Source: Schistocephalus solidus
Taxonomy: Eukaryota > Platyhelminthes > Cestoda > Diphyllobothriidea > Diphyllobothriidae
DNA length: 64,000 nt
Assembly: GCA_017591395.1 (NCBI GenBank)
Contig: WEDG01002106.1
Location: forward strand, 124,001-188,000
Direction: 5' to 3'
The notes beneath the pieces were generated by a model. It worked only from the letters and a program-made list of their open reading frames with translations, did no database searches and was not told the origin of the DNA. Positions 1 through 11,999 of the stretch are shown here, in pieces. The stretch's first letter is position 1. Every line of letters starts with the position of its first letter. The position numbers were made by a program, and so were the translations under genes.

Positions 1-560
1 TGTGGAAGCGGGCGCAGCTGCTGGTGACCTCGTCTACGTGTACTACGTACACGACCTGGCCCCCCAAACACAAGCACCAGCATTTCACACAACAGGGGGT
101 TGAACGGCTTACATCTCACATGTGTGAGATAGCCAGAAGTCACGTTAAGAAGAAGCCATCGCAGCCTGACTCTCAGACCACCAGTCAGCCACTCCACACA
201 ACACACATTGGACTAACTGCGAGGTCTGAGTGTAATTGTCAGTTGGCAACCTTCCAACCGCGGCACTCAACGTTACCGCACTCTCTTCTCCTCCCCCACC
301 TGAGCCCGGTCTCATGACACAATCAAGAAGACCGGAGATGGGAGAGAGCACATGTGGCTGGCGCGGCCGGAGCCGCCCCTGGGCGTGCCACCACACCTGG
401 CTTGGATTCCACGGAGTGGGAGTGCCATAAAGGCTACATTAAGAAGGAGCCATTGCAACCTGACTCTCAGTCCGCCAGTCAGCCACTCCACACAAAACAC
501 ACATTGGGCTGACCACGCGGTCCAAGTTATCCCGTCAGTTGGCAACCTTCCAAGCCACGT
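1..560 (+). repeat. R1 repeat, long form, with duplicated internal module
   Basis: Non-coding repeat that recurs at 27.1, 49.4 and 54.0 kb. Landmarks seen here are CCCCCACCTGAGCCCGGT (about 290-308), TCAAGAAGACCGGAGATGGG, and a module running from AAGGAGCCATTGCAACCTG to GTTGGCAACCTTCCAAGCCA. The module occurs twice: about 145-262 (diverged) and about 430-550. The tail TTATAGTGAGGAAnATGCGCTGAG continues to about 650. The copy is cut by the left window edge. Short open frames inside it repeat from copy to copy only because the DNA is repeated. Family affiliation is unknown. Confidence 0.8.
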
Positions 561-676
561 CTTTTAGCGCACCGTGATATTTTTAAGCGCGTCAGATTGT
601 TTATAGTGAGGAATATGCGCTGAGCTGTCGACCTCACTCTCTTCCCCACCCCACAGTCAGACTACTGTACACACAC

Positions 677-1430
677 GACAGTTCGACCGTCGTAGTCCGA
701 CGATGTCCACCATATGCTCCATGGGAAAGTGGAGCAGGGACAGTGACTTGCGCGTGATTTAGTTTAAAGTGATAGTAGACTTGCGCTGCATCTACAGCAC
801 TCTCTCCTCCTCCCCCACCTGAGCCCGGTGTCAAAACAGAGTCAAGAAGACAGGAGGCGGGATAGGACGCAGGTGGCTGGCGCGGCTGGGTCCCTTAAGT
901 CCTAGCCGCCCCGAGGCGTGCCACCACACCTCTATGTTCGGCATTTGTTATGGGAGCGCAACCCGAATAACGCATGCCATGCCCCAATTTGGCCCCCGTG
1001 TTGGAGCAACGCATCTACCACGCGGCCCGTTTAGGGGCACAACACATACACACACACGACAGTTCGACCGTCGTAGTCCGACGATGTCCACCGTATGCTC
1101 ATGGGAAAGTTGAGCAGGGACGGTGACTTGCGCGTGATTTAGTTTAAAGTGATAGTAGACTTGCGCTGCATCTACCGCACTCTCTCCTCCTCCCCCACCT
1201 GAGCCCGGTGTCAAGACAGATTCAAGAAGACCGGAGGCGGGAGAGGACGCAGGTGGCTGGCGCGGCCGGGTCCCCTAAGTCCTAGCCGCCCCTAGGTGTG
1301 CCACCACACCTCCGTGTTCGGCATTTGTTATGGGAGCGCAACCCGAATAACGCATGCCATGCCCTAATGTGGCCCCCGTGTTGGTCCAACGCATCTACCA
1401 CGTGGCCCGTTTAGGGGGCACACACACACA
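677..1430 (+). repeat. R1 repeat, short form, tandem pair (period 381 bp)
   Basis: Two near-identical units in direct tandem. GACAGTTCGACCGTCG starts at 677 and again at 1058, a period of 381 bp. Each unit runs through ACTTGCGCGTGATTTAGTTT, CCTCCCCCACCTGAGCCCGG and GGCATTTGTTATGGGAGCGC to CGCATCTACCACG. The short form ends in this GGCATTTGTTATGGG segment rather than in the GTTGGCAACCTTCC module of the long form. The pair ends in a (CA)n tract, which also separates the two units in shortened form. Confidence 0.85.
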
Positions 1431-1455
1431 CACACAGACACACACACACACACAC
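1419..1455. repeat. (CA)n microsatellite
   Basis: About 18 CA units with one GA interruption, at the end of the second R1 tandem unit. The shorter CA run at 1044-1057 sits in the same place in the first unit, so the tract appears to belong to the repeat boundary. Confidence 0.9.
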
Positions 1456-1499
1456 CGAAAGGAAGGAAAGTAGAACAGGTAACATTGCGCTATGTTTCC

Positions 1500-1640
1500 G
1501 AGGAGGTCAGGACTTAGTTTCGTTAAATGGGTTCTAGATTTAGGGTTGGGCGAGTTAATGTTTAGGTTATGGTTAGGATAAGAGAAAAGATACCCCCTGA
1601 AATTTGGCATAAAACCACGTGTGGTAGAGGGGTACTCGTT
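1500..1640 (-). mobile_element. TM element fragment (TTAGGG-like core)
   Basis: A short stretch with TTTAGGGTTGGG, GTTTAGGTTATGGTTAGG and the flank CCCCTGAAATTTGGCAT. That flank matches the reverse complement of the conserved TTTCAGGAAGGGT block beside the core of the copies at 6.0 and 31.0 kb. Only the core and one flank are recognisable; I could not place terminal inverted repeats. Called a decayed copy by comparison with the better copies. Confidence 0.5.
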
Positions 1641-1659
1641 ACGATGTCCATCGTAAACC

Positions 1660-3740
1660 ATTTACCATCACCTCTCACAATATTTATGTCATGCTAACAG
1701 TCAGGAACCCACACTCTCTCTTAGCTAACCTAATTAACCAGAAATCACAGCTGTGAAGAACCCTGGCGCGATAAAACAGCTTAAAAAAAAGTCACCTACA
1801 TCACGCCATTAATTGTCAACATTAACAACTGGGATCTACGGGGGCCAGCCAAATTTCCCTCACAGAAAACACCATATAATTCACATATTCTGCTCATTGC
1901 AAGTGAGTAAGCGTTAGGGTTCTAAGTAGTACCATTTCTGGACACATGGAAGGAGCGGGGGCGCACAAGGGATCACATGACACAAACAGCATTAATTCTT
2001 TAATTCAGCCTCTATCTCCTGTTTTAGTTAACTATCAGTCGGCTTGTAAAGAGGATAGTTATGGTTGACTATGAATTTCTTTTATATAATGATCACTTAA
2101 GTGCACATGGAACAGAGCGATTATGAGGAAATAATTCTGAAACTTTGGATGAGAAAGGTTATCTATCATACAAAGTGGTAAGCATAACACAGTTTGTTGT
2201 TATCGAGAGTGAAAAGATAACTTAAACTGTAAGGCTTTCTACCAAGGAAGGTTTAAAAGGAGCTGGCCATCTAATTTTATCCAGTCAGGACTCCAGCAAA
2301 ACCAGGCGCAACAGTATGCTGGAGCAAGCGTACATCGGAGTGGAACTTTTTGCAAGAACGCAATATGCGACCCCACTCAGGGAGTAAAGGATAGGTCAGC
2401 GAGTAATACGGAACCGTTGGTAATAAGGAACTTTATAGGTCGGGTTACATAAAGGAAAGCAGAGGGCAAATCTAACCTTTAACTTATCCTTTGAGCTCAT
2501 CAGGTTAAACATTCATTTCCAGGGTAGAAGGGTCGCATTTTAATTTGTTTCTCCAACACGTATGCGGCTTGTGAGAGCCGGTGGAATTAAGTCGTGCCAA
2601 CCACCATGCGCAATGTCATTCTTAGCTGACCTGACCCACTTTTAGGCAATCTCCGCAGAAGCCAGAATAAGGCTTGATCTGTGCGACTTTCATTACCACA
2701 GTAAAACAGATGCATTTTCAAACTACTGAGGCTTCCCGTTGATCAAACCAGATATGTAGCGATCGTTTCTATATCGCAATTTGTATTTCCTGCAGAGAAA
2801 AAGCCAAAATGCTAGGAAGAACTCAATATACTCAGACAATAACCGTCAATAAAGCAGTTTGTCCAAGTCAATTTCTAAGACACAGTAGAGCTCAACTGGC
2901 GTCTCCTTTATAATCGGTTTTGGCGGACCCTTCATCTTTGCCGGACGTTTGAATTACTGGACTGCGTGCATGACTTTCAAGGACGTTCGGGAACGCAAGG
3001 CATCCCTGACATGCGTGACCTATCTTTTATTCATGCGTATTAATAGCTTTCTTGCAACGCATGCCAATCTCATTTTTTACGACGTTAGAAATGTTACAAA
3101 TAGAACACCGTTGAGACTTACCTCGTAGCAACAACGAAGAGCCTATTTTATGTAGGATAAGAGAATAAGGCGATACCTTTCACAGAAAAAAAAAGTAGAA
3201 ATGAATCGTGCCTGATAAGGCACAATTTTAGAAAATTATGCTATGCGATGACGACTGTAGGACGACAAGCATCCTTATGACAAGCAAGGCAGTTTGTATA
3301 TGTCACTTTATGCCACATAGAGCTGCTGCCGGGAACTCGCACACCATGATTTGCTGGAATGAGTATTTCTGAGAATCCACAGCTATTTATCTTCAATTTC
3401 CACGTGGCCATCGGCTAACCCCTATGGGTCAAAACCAACACTAAAGGAAGCATGCCGGAACCTCGCAATCTGGGTCACTCGAAGAGCCACGGCGCTCTTG
3501 CTAGAGGTTGAGCCATCCGAGACCTTCATACGCAAGAAAGTAAAAGCTAGCCTGTATTCCAGGGTTTTCGAGCGTGAAAATTTGCTGCGACAGAAAACAG
3601 GAACGATGTGTACAGCATATGAAAATATCCGGACGTCCAAATTAAGTAGGGGACAAAACTCAGGCATTGTGTGATCGTTATCAGAATAAATAATAGGGCT
3701 AATGCCGTCATTGTTGGTTCTAATGTGCACATGGTACGAA
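1660..3740. other. No recognisable gene; AT-rich unique-looking DNA
   Basis: About 2.1 kb without coding stretches I can support, RNA genes or repeats that match elsewhere in the window. The longest open stretch (3422-3730, minus, 102 codons) is of a length expected by chance in six frames of 64 kb and has no recognisable motif. Confidence 0.5.
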
Positions 3741-3743
3741 AAA

Positions 3744-3958
3744 TGGCCTCCTAAAGCCTTCTTTATACAGGTAGCCTTGCCTTAAATTCCATGATTTTTA
3801 AATATTCCCGCGTCCTAACCCTAGCAATAATTCTTACCCAAATCTTAACCGTGGTCCTCATCGTAATCCTAAATTTGACTCCAACGTTAAATTTAACTTC
3901 CCCGGAAGTCAGCACAAAAACATCTGTATTATGGCGGTTCCTGTTCCCATGTTGTTAA
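3744..3958 (+). mobile_element. TM element (short copy) with degenerate CCCTAA core
   Basis: The left end TGGCCTCCTAAAGCC resembles TGGCCGCCTAAnCAGG of the other copies. The core has CCTAACCCTAGC, CTTAACC and AATCCTAA. The right end CGGTTCCTGTTCCCATGTTGTT matches the right end of the 31.0 kb copy (GGTTCCTGTACTCATGTCCTG). At about 215 bp this is the shortest of the bounded copies. There is no coding capacity, so any transposition would depend on a protein supplied elsewhere. Confidence 0.6.
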
Positions 3959-4849
3959 AAAAGGCAGGAAATTATGAATGAAAACAAACGGTCCCTAGTT
4001 CTCATTCTACTGAGCGTCGCCTGTAAGGGTCACATGTTCGCGTACGCCCGCTGTGAAAGTACAGTCCATAATAAAGGTCTTCGAGGTCTGCAAATTCAGA
4101 TATTGACAGCATAAAACAAAGTGAAGTCAAGTATAAAAATCGCACTTTTTCCAGAAGCAATAATTCACTCAAGCTTCAAAAATACTGATTTGGCAGTTTA
4201 CGTTATGTTTTGCCATGGAACGTGTTAATTAATTTGGCCAAAACTAGTTCATTCTTCCACGTCGATAATCACAATGTGCAGGCAATTACCCTAGCAGTAC
4301 TAGCCCATTCGTCGCTTTCCTATGTCACGCCGCGTAGTTAAGACATCGAGACAATGCTTGTCCGCTCTCGACTTTGAGAGCATGCATAAATTAACGACAG
4401 AAGGGTTAACGCGTGAGAGCTGAGGAACTGTTTTCGCTGCGATCAAATTAACTCTGTGCCAGATTATTAACAATAAAAACGTGCGAGGCAAATTAAACGG
4501 TTCACATGTAGGCTAGGCATTGTTTTTATTTGTCAGACACTAAAGTGCATCATTATATGTCCGTTTTGACTATTCAAAGGGAGCATTGGTTAATAATAGC
4601 TCTAAGCATAATCAGGAAAAAATAAGGAATCTGATTTTCAGTTACAAAAAAAACCCATAAGCCGTTTTAGGCAAAAAACGACTGAAGAACTTTTTGCTTA
4701 CTAAGACGTATATGGAACATTGACGACTTTTAGGGACCAGAATTTACTTTCGGAATTAGGCCTTATTTTTGGATGAGCTTACGAAGGCCACCCCAATTGC
4801 TATATTCGGAAGGAGCACTGCTATGGCTTAGATGGCAATTTGGTGGCTA

Positions 4850-5215
4850 ATACACACGATAGTTTGACCGTCGATTTCGACGAGGTCCACCGTACGCTAC
4901 ACAGCAGGGTGATGCAGGTATGGTGACTTGCGCGTGATATAGTTTAAAGTGATGGTAGACTTGCGCTACCTCTACCGGAGTCTTTACTCCTCCCCCATCG
5001 ATGTTCGGTGTCATGACAGAGTCAAGAAGACGGAAGATGGGAGAGGGCACAGGTGGCTGGTGCGGCCGGGGCCCCTAGACCCTAGCCGCTCCTTTACGTG
5101 CCACCACACCCCCATGTTTGGCATTTGTTATGGGAGCGCAACCCGAATAATGCCTGCTGTGCCCTGATATGGCCCTCGTGTTCGTTCAGCGCATCTACCA
5201 CGTTACCCGCTCTGC
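4850..5215 (+). repeat. R1 repeat, short form, single copy
   Basis: Starts TACACACGATAGTTTGACCG. It continues through ACTTGCGCGTGATATAGTTT, GTCAAGAAGACGGAAGATGG, a copy of GGCATTTGTTATGGGAGCGC, and ends CGCATCTACCACG. It is the same layout as the tandem units at 677-1430, diverged by scattered substitutions and with the GAGCCCGG block changed. Confidence 0.8.
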
Positions 5216-6026
5216 AGTTACCGAGCCACCCTTCCTCTGTAAACTGAATCTAATCGACAACATGTTTGCATTTGCCACAATTGCAAGAAGGAACCCTTAA
5301 ATTCAACATACGTTTGATTTTATGTGTTAAAACTCAATCGACCGCAGCCAAGCTTGTCGTTCCTAGGCCTGGCAGACTAATTGATGTATTATATGAAAAA
5401 AACCATTGTTATTACTATTTTTATTATTATTATTTTGTTAAACCTGACTTCCTGATAAATTACTACAGCCAACGTGAACTAGATAACTATTTGTACGTAT
5501 ATTTGTTGAGTCTTTGGTTTTGGCTAAGCGTAACTTATTTCCCGGCTTCCTGTTTAGCAGTCATTTAGCTAATGCTTCACAGCCGTGAGGGATGCTGCGT
5601 GGGCGGCTTCTGCGTGGCACCGTTTATCTTGCAAATTTCAGGAAACCTACTTGCTTACTTTGGCTGCTCTAAATTTGTCTGCTCGTCTAATATACCGAGA
5701 ATAATATTGGAAGGATCAGACTCGTGATGAATCGACCGCTTCAGATGTTGCGAAAGTGTGCATTATAACTGCATACTACGTCAACCTCTAAGATTATCAC
5801 GCTTTCTGCCACAACCTATCGAAAAAGGGTTGTCTTGCCATAAAACCCTCGACTCTGCATGTTAACACATGGTGTGTCTTTCTACTCAAAAGAACCAGGT
5901 TGCATTCCTTGTCTGCGAATTAGAAGAGTTTTTGGTGCCCGAATTCAGTCGCCTTTGTATTACGTTAATCCCAGCTTCGAGGTAAAACAACTTAGAACTG
6001 CCTACCGGTGGTAGGGATGCCTTGTA

Positions 6027-6401
6027 TGGCCGCCTAAACAGAAAACGCGAAGTGGAACCACCGCACCCGCTTGAAATAGGTGGCCTAACGATAAATTTCA
6101 GGAAGGGTGAATATACGGCTGTTTTAACGGCAACACTAACCGTAACCTAAAAATAAACGGTCACCTTAATCTAAACCCTAGCCCTACCCTAAACCTAAAC
6201 CCTAAGGTAAGACGATAAAACCTCAACCCTTAGCTTTATCATGACCCTAACCTCAACTCTGCCGTCAACCACGAATGTAAACCCAATACTTAACATAACT
6301 CTCAGCCTCACCTTTATCCTAGACATAATTTCCTTGGAATTCAGTGCACAGCCACATATATTGTGTGCGTTTCCTTTTCCCGTATCCTGTTTAAGCGGCA
6401 T
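6027..6401 (+). mobile_element. TM element with CCCTAA-like core and inverted ends
   Basis: Left end TGGCCGCCTAAACAG; right end CTGTTTAAGCGGCA, which is its near-perfect inverted repeat. Next to the left end is the block ATAAATTTCAGGAAGGGTGA, shared with the 31.0 kb copy. The core (about 6130-6250) holds CTAAACCCTAGCCCTACCC and similar degenerate CCCTAA units. About 375 bp, non-coding. The open frames crossing it in both directions are simply low-stop repeat sequence. Confidence 0.75.
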
Positions 6402-6492
6402 CCTTATCTCTGGCTACCGTGAAGTGTTATTTAGCATCGACTGCACTTTCTACGCATTTAAAGTCTGTCGATGGCGAGACACCGACAGAGTT

Positions 6493-6650
6493 CAAAATAT
6501 TGTCTTCCCGTACCAAATTTGCACAAGGGGAAACGCGCAGAATTTAATAATGTCATAAAATATTGTCTGCTTGTCCGTCACTGGAAACGCGCAGAATTTA
6601 ATAATGTCGTTAAATATTGTCTGCTTGTCCGTCGCTGGAAATTTATCGAT
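6493..6650 (+). repeat. 54-bp tandem repeat, about 2.9 units
   Basis: The unit begins GTCATAAAATATTGTCTGCT and ends ACGCGCAGAATTTAATAAT. The exact spacing is visible between 6552 and 6606 (54 bp). A first, more diverged unit precedes them from about 6493. The units differ at a few positions (GTCAT/GTCGT, GTCACTGG/GTCGCTGG). Non-coding minisatellite-like structure. Confidence 0.8.
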
Positions 6651-7139
6651 TTAAAAGTTCAATAGGAAAAAAGCCTTGAATTTTACAACAGGAGCAACTA
6701 ACACTGACAAGATACGTGGGTGGGTGGCTATGGTCCTTGAAAATATGGAATTTGTATAGGTGGTCGAGTTGGAAAATGTCATGATGGCTGCACCGCACCG
6801 GATATTAGTCCGTCATGCGGGATGGGGCGGCGGACGGCGGAGAGGACAGGCTTATTTCCCACATTGACGCTCATCACGATAGCGCATCACAGGATCCAGT
6901 TGCCCACGCATAATTCTGGTCTTAGCCTCCTTATTTTCGTGCCTTCAGAAGGACGTTGGAGACATTCAGTCGTTACTGGAAGTACGACCTTAAACGCAGC
7001 CTTTGAATTCCCTATATGGCCACAGTCCCCCAAATGCTTCGTAATTCAACTGCTAGACACCGTATTGGCACTCAGTAGCTATTGCGGCATCTCCTCAACT
7101 GACAGAGTTGTTCACTAATCTTAACATGTATCGTCTCTA

Positions 7140-10100
7140 AATATCGGATTTTTTCAACCATATTGAACAGACACAGAACCAAGTTTCCTTTTCTCTGCAT
7201 TTGAACGAAACTCGAGGCATTCATGTAATCTCCTTCAAAAGTAATTTTTCACCAAACTACTCACTGAATAGAGCAGTCTGCTCGTCCCGCACGAGAACTA
7301 AAATAGAGTGTCGTTCTCCTTGTTCTTAGTAGTAAAATTAAATTTTGAATGTGTGTCATCCAGAGCTTCAACCGGGATTTACGCGTATCTCAGTCCATTG
7401 ACTATGCCAAAAGTGCCATCCACATGGCTTCTGCATGATTCAGTCCACTGTAAGTAGTAAGACATTTTCGCTCGAGGCTGGCAGGTGTCCGTTGGGACCG
7501 GCCCGATAAAACTGCCGATATCTGCGACATGTATCTGTCGGTACAACTGGCTACTGAACAAGAGGTAGATTCTTGGTGCATAGCCGCAAGGCTAAGTTAA
7601 AGTTCCCAACGTTTTCAACTTCCTGCAGAAGACGTGGCAGTATGTAAGGTAAAACCAGAACTATTGAAGTAGTTGGGCTACATTATGCACGGCCATGATG
7701 AGTTTCAGTGAGAGAAACAAACCCATACTCTCTCCTATCCACGTCCCTCCTAAAATGACAAACTGATATCCCGTGCTTAGAAGCCATGGTGACGGTTGAT
7801 GACGTATCACTGTAACCCAAAACTCGCTTACCTAGACAACTTCTTTTCCACCCTCGCAGCATACCCAACCACGTTTCTTGTCAACATTTTGTGTCGTTTA
7901 TTTATGTAATTTTCCCTTGTTATTACTCTAGGCCACATTATGATTGAGCAATTAATTTTATATGTAATAACTGTGAGCAGTTGGACAATAAGTCACAAAC
8001 TTTTAGGACGCCATTAAATTCTTAATGTTTTACCCTTTTAATCTTGTTCAAAGCCAGCACGATCGGAGGTGGGAGTTGGCGCAGTTTCAGAGGGAAGAAC
8101 CAGCCCGTTTATGCGTGCAACCCACAACCCTTTCTGCATATCCCCACGTGCCGGGCTGCATTCAGCCGAAGCCTGAGGCGTTACGGACGTGAACGCGTTA
8201 AATTTTACATCAAGAGAGAGTTATTCCAGCCTGAGCTTCCATTCTGAGTAGCCCTCTCTCTCTCTCATCTCGTCCGTCTCCAAGCTCTAGTAACCTGTAT
8301 GACGAAATGCGACTGGGAGTGACACCGACCGAAGTGGTTGATGAGGCTGGGAGATGCTATTTAGCGTGTTTCTCTCACTGGAGGCTTCCATACTGTCAAA
8401 AGAACAGTAGGGTAAGTATTAAAGGCAGAAGGCAGAGGATGTTAACAGCACAGGTGACACGCTAATGCCCGAGAAGCGTTAAAAGGTTCTTGTAAAGAAA
8501 CAGTTAATTTTGGTTTCCTAGGGCGTTCAAGGTACGGAATGTTTCCAGTCTGCAGAATGGTCAACTTCCAATGGAAATTAATCATACCATCAAAGCAGAG
8601 CCAATGATAAATTGATGCGCAAAGAAGCTGTCGGTGGAAGAACACTCAATTTTTAATTGCTCATAAAGTGAAAATATTAAATGAAATGGGTACCGACTGG
8701 GAATTTATATAATCCTGAGCACGCACGTAATGATTACCACTGCAATTTTTATATAATTAAATGCATATGCTAGAGGACTTGCTGCCCATCCTATAATCAA
8801 TCCAAAGTGAAATACTTTTTCAAATGAGAGAAAATATTACCAATTAACATTTTTGGTGCAAAACCTGACTACCATTCATGAAAAAAATCAAATACTTATC
8901 TATTTTTAGCATTGATACCGCAATTATTTGACACTACTATTGTTACTGCGTTCCAATTCCACAAATAAAAGTTAGTATATTATGGCTAGGATGTGATGCA
9001 ACTGTGATTTCTATGTTCCCACTGAAAGTGGTTTAGTGCTATTCACTGATACATAACGAAACAGGCTCTAGGGCTTTAGAATGTGCGTTTCATTTTGGGC
9101 TTTTTTTGGGAGCATGGGAAGAACGTGAGCCAACATATCCGGAAGTATGGACTGTCGGTTTTGTGAACTTTTAACCAAAAATTGTTGATCACCACGTGAA
9201 TGGAGTTCAGATCAGCTTAGGAAACTGGCCGCAGTTAAAGTAAGCACGAGAAGCAAAGAACCGGCTTGATGCTCTGCTTCCGCCAGGCATGCTAATCTTG
9301 TTTCAGCCCAAAGGAATAGTGTTCATCAAGTATAGCAGAGAGGGTTGCCTTCAGTTCTAAGAGGACGCTATCGGCCTGCAGTGCACCGTTGAACAAACGC
9401 CCTGATATTGTTTTGCCGAGACAATTTTTGAAACAAAAACTCCTTTTGCGGAAGCTGCAAAACCTACGGTAAGCACGGAAACTTAAGTAGAGCCACCACG
9501 TGCTCGAAAATGAAGTACACACCAAAACGTCTCAAAACAAACATTAATAAATATCAATTTTTAATATATAAAGTGGTTACACTAAGGCGAGTAAACGTGA
9601 TGGTAAACCTTGTATTATGTGCATGGTACGTCCATAATCATTTAACATTTAAACGCATGGTTTCCTGTGAAGTTTTAGAAGTTACTAAACTCTGGCTGCA
9701 AGGTTGAAAAGTGTGGAACGTAACGTACTGACAGAAATACCACGACGGATGTGGTATTGTGTGTTTGGGCTTCTGATTGCAAGGGTTAACAACTTAATCT
9801 CGATAGAACGGATGAATCGATAGTTCACTTATGTCTGTGAAAGGTTTTTTTATACGTTGCATCAACAAGTATAAGAGTTTTTTTACTATAAATTTTTTGA
9901 GACAATCATTTGAATAATATTGTAATATACTGCCCCATGATGTTGTATTAAACTCGTTTGATCGGCTAAAAGATTCGCAAGCCTCAAAATGGCTCTGCAT
10001 AATTTCCTGAAAAATACTAGAACAATAATTTTCCAACCAAAAACTTTATAAGCTTGGCACAAAACCATAAGAGTATTTAAGATGCATATTCAACTTCTAC

Positions 10101-11640
10101 TATGCGTTAGTACCCAAAAAACAAGAATAGAACTTATCTCACTCCTTTCCAGAAGAAAGACGTACTTTACCTAATCACCAAATTTTATTTAAAAATAGTA
10201 GCTGGTCCAAAGTTACCCACAACATTCAGGTTCTGAATGAAGCTAACACATGTCAACCGTGGGTTCATTTTAAAGGGCGCAACTGTCAGGATCATGGTTC
10301 TTGCAACTTCTGGTTGATCAATTTTTCTCAGAGGGATCGCTTGTGTTGTCAGGACAAGATGGCGCTGTACCTGGTTTTACGAAGACTAAAATGTTCCCTT
10401 TAGTGTGTGATGAATCACGCGCGCATAACCAGGCATTCTTGCAACCTAAAACTCCCACACACCAGTAATCCTGGTCCTCGTAATTTCCCCGTGCGGGAAA
10501 ATTAGGTGGTGTCGAACTAAAAAGGCAAGCTTCCCTTCGTCAAATAACAACACCTACACTCGCATGTGGGGGCCAAGGCCAGTCTTTACGGTTAAATATG
10601 GTTGCCTTGTCAGAAGTATTTTATTTCTCTGGCATGCAAACTGGGGCATTTTACCGACGGCGGAATGTACAAATGCGGTGCGGATTGCATTGGATACTGT
10701 CAAAGGTAGGGCAATTATGCCGGGCTATACACCTGTAAAAGACAATTTCAAAATTCCTAAAATCCTATCAATGACATTCTAGTATAAGGAAAATTTTAAA
10801 AAGCTTGCTTTGCCTGTTAATTTTTGGCTGCACGTTTCTTGTCTCTTCTTCTACCAAACCAAGGGCTTTTTTGAGTGTTGGCAACCTACGAAACAAATGG
10901 TAAATCAGAAGGCTATATGAAAGGATCTATGAATCGATTTAAAAATATTGCCCAACGATGGCGGTCGGTAAATGTTAGAATCTAGGGGAAATGGGTCGTA
11001 ACTTACCTCCTGGTTCACAGACGTTTAAAATACTGTAAATGAACCAGGAAATTGATATTTGCTAAAATTTCACCGATGTCCTTTACCACTCACTACGATG
11101 TTTGTGTCAGTGTTTTGAAAAACGTCTCTTTATTCCCTAACTTGTGCAAAAACCGTCACTAGGGTGGACACTAATTAAACATGTACTACTCAGCTCCTAT
11201 AATAGATGATATCTTGATCTAATCATTTCAAGCAAAAACTATGTTCATTGTACGAACAAACAGAAGCATGCAACGCATTGTTCTTTTATTCATAAGTAAC
11301 GTTCAGGGGAGCGATAGGTCGACTGCAAAGGAAATGTCGCAACTCCATTCACGTCGTCGGTAACCAATGAAAACCTGGAAACTGGTATAGGCTATGCCTA
11401 TCGTTCATGTATAATTAAATTACATCAGCTTCTGATCAGTTTTTCCTTACCATAGGATCCATTCCACTGCGTGAAAAAAAAACAAATAAATTCAAAGTCG
11501 TGAAGAAAACTCCATACTAAAGCAGCCATTATTAAACGATAATTTCTATGAAGCCCGTCGTTAGTAGGGAAGAAAGTGAACGTATATGGTGTCAGTAGGC
11601 AATGGAGGAACAGGTACGTATACGGTAAGGATGTTTTTTT
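7140..11640. other. No recognisable gene; AT-rich
   Basis: About 4.5 kb in which I see no conserved domain, RNA gene or match to the repeat families of this window. It contains short low-complexity runs (CTCTCTCTCTCTC near 8250) and AT-rich blocks. Open stretches are 60-80 codons, as expected by chance. Confidence 0.45.
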
Positions 11641-11641
11641 T

Positions 11642-11952
11642 TGGCCACGCACAATACATGTTATTTTGCACCCAATTCCAGAAAACTTCAGTTTAGGATT
11701 AAGTTGAGTGTTAGGACTAGGTTCAGGGTGAGGTTTAAGTCTAGGGTTGAGATCAGGGTTAGGGTTGGGTTCAGGAGCATGTCACAGGTTAAAGTTAGGG
11801 TTCACGTTACATGTAGGGTTTAAGGGCTTAGAGTAAGTTTACGGTTCAGTTTACTTTAGGGCTTGAGCCGAGAGCATTTACCCGTCCTAACATGTACCAC
11901 TATGCCACCTATTTTACGTGGGTGGGACGGTTTCTATTCCCGGGTGGCCATA
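11642..11952 (-). mobile_element. TM element with TTAGGG-like core
   Basis: Left end TTGGCCACGCAC and right end GGGTGGCCATA form imperfect inverted ends. The core (about 11690-11830) holds TCAGGGTTAGGGTTGGG and GTTAGGGTTCACG. The right flank CACCTATTTTACGTGGGTGG is shared with the 47.7 kb copy (CACCTATGTTAAGTGGGTGG). These two copies therefore form a sub-type differing from the 6.0/31.0 kb copies. About 310 bp, non-coding. Confidence 0.7.
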
Positions 11953-11999
11953 CAAATATCCTCACTATGTCCACCTTTGGTAAAATAGTTCCGCATGAC

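Noticed and set aside
634..1214. Two minus-strand frames beginning MTPGSGGGGGESAVDAAQV, also seen in part near 49.4 kb
   Set aside because: The similarity follows from DNA identity of R1 copies. The frames end at random beyond the repeat and differ between forms, so a protein is unlikely.
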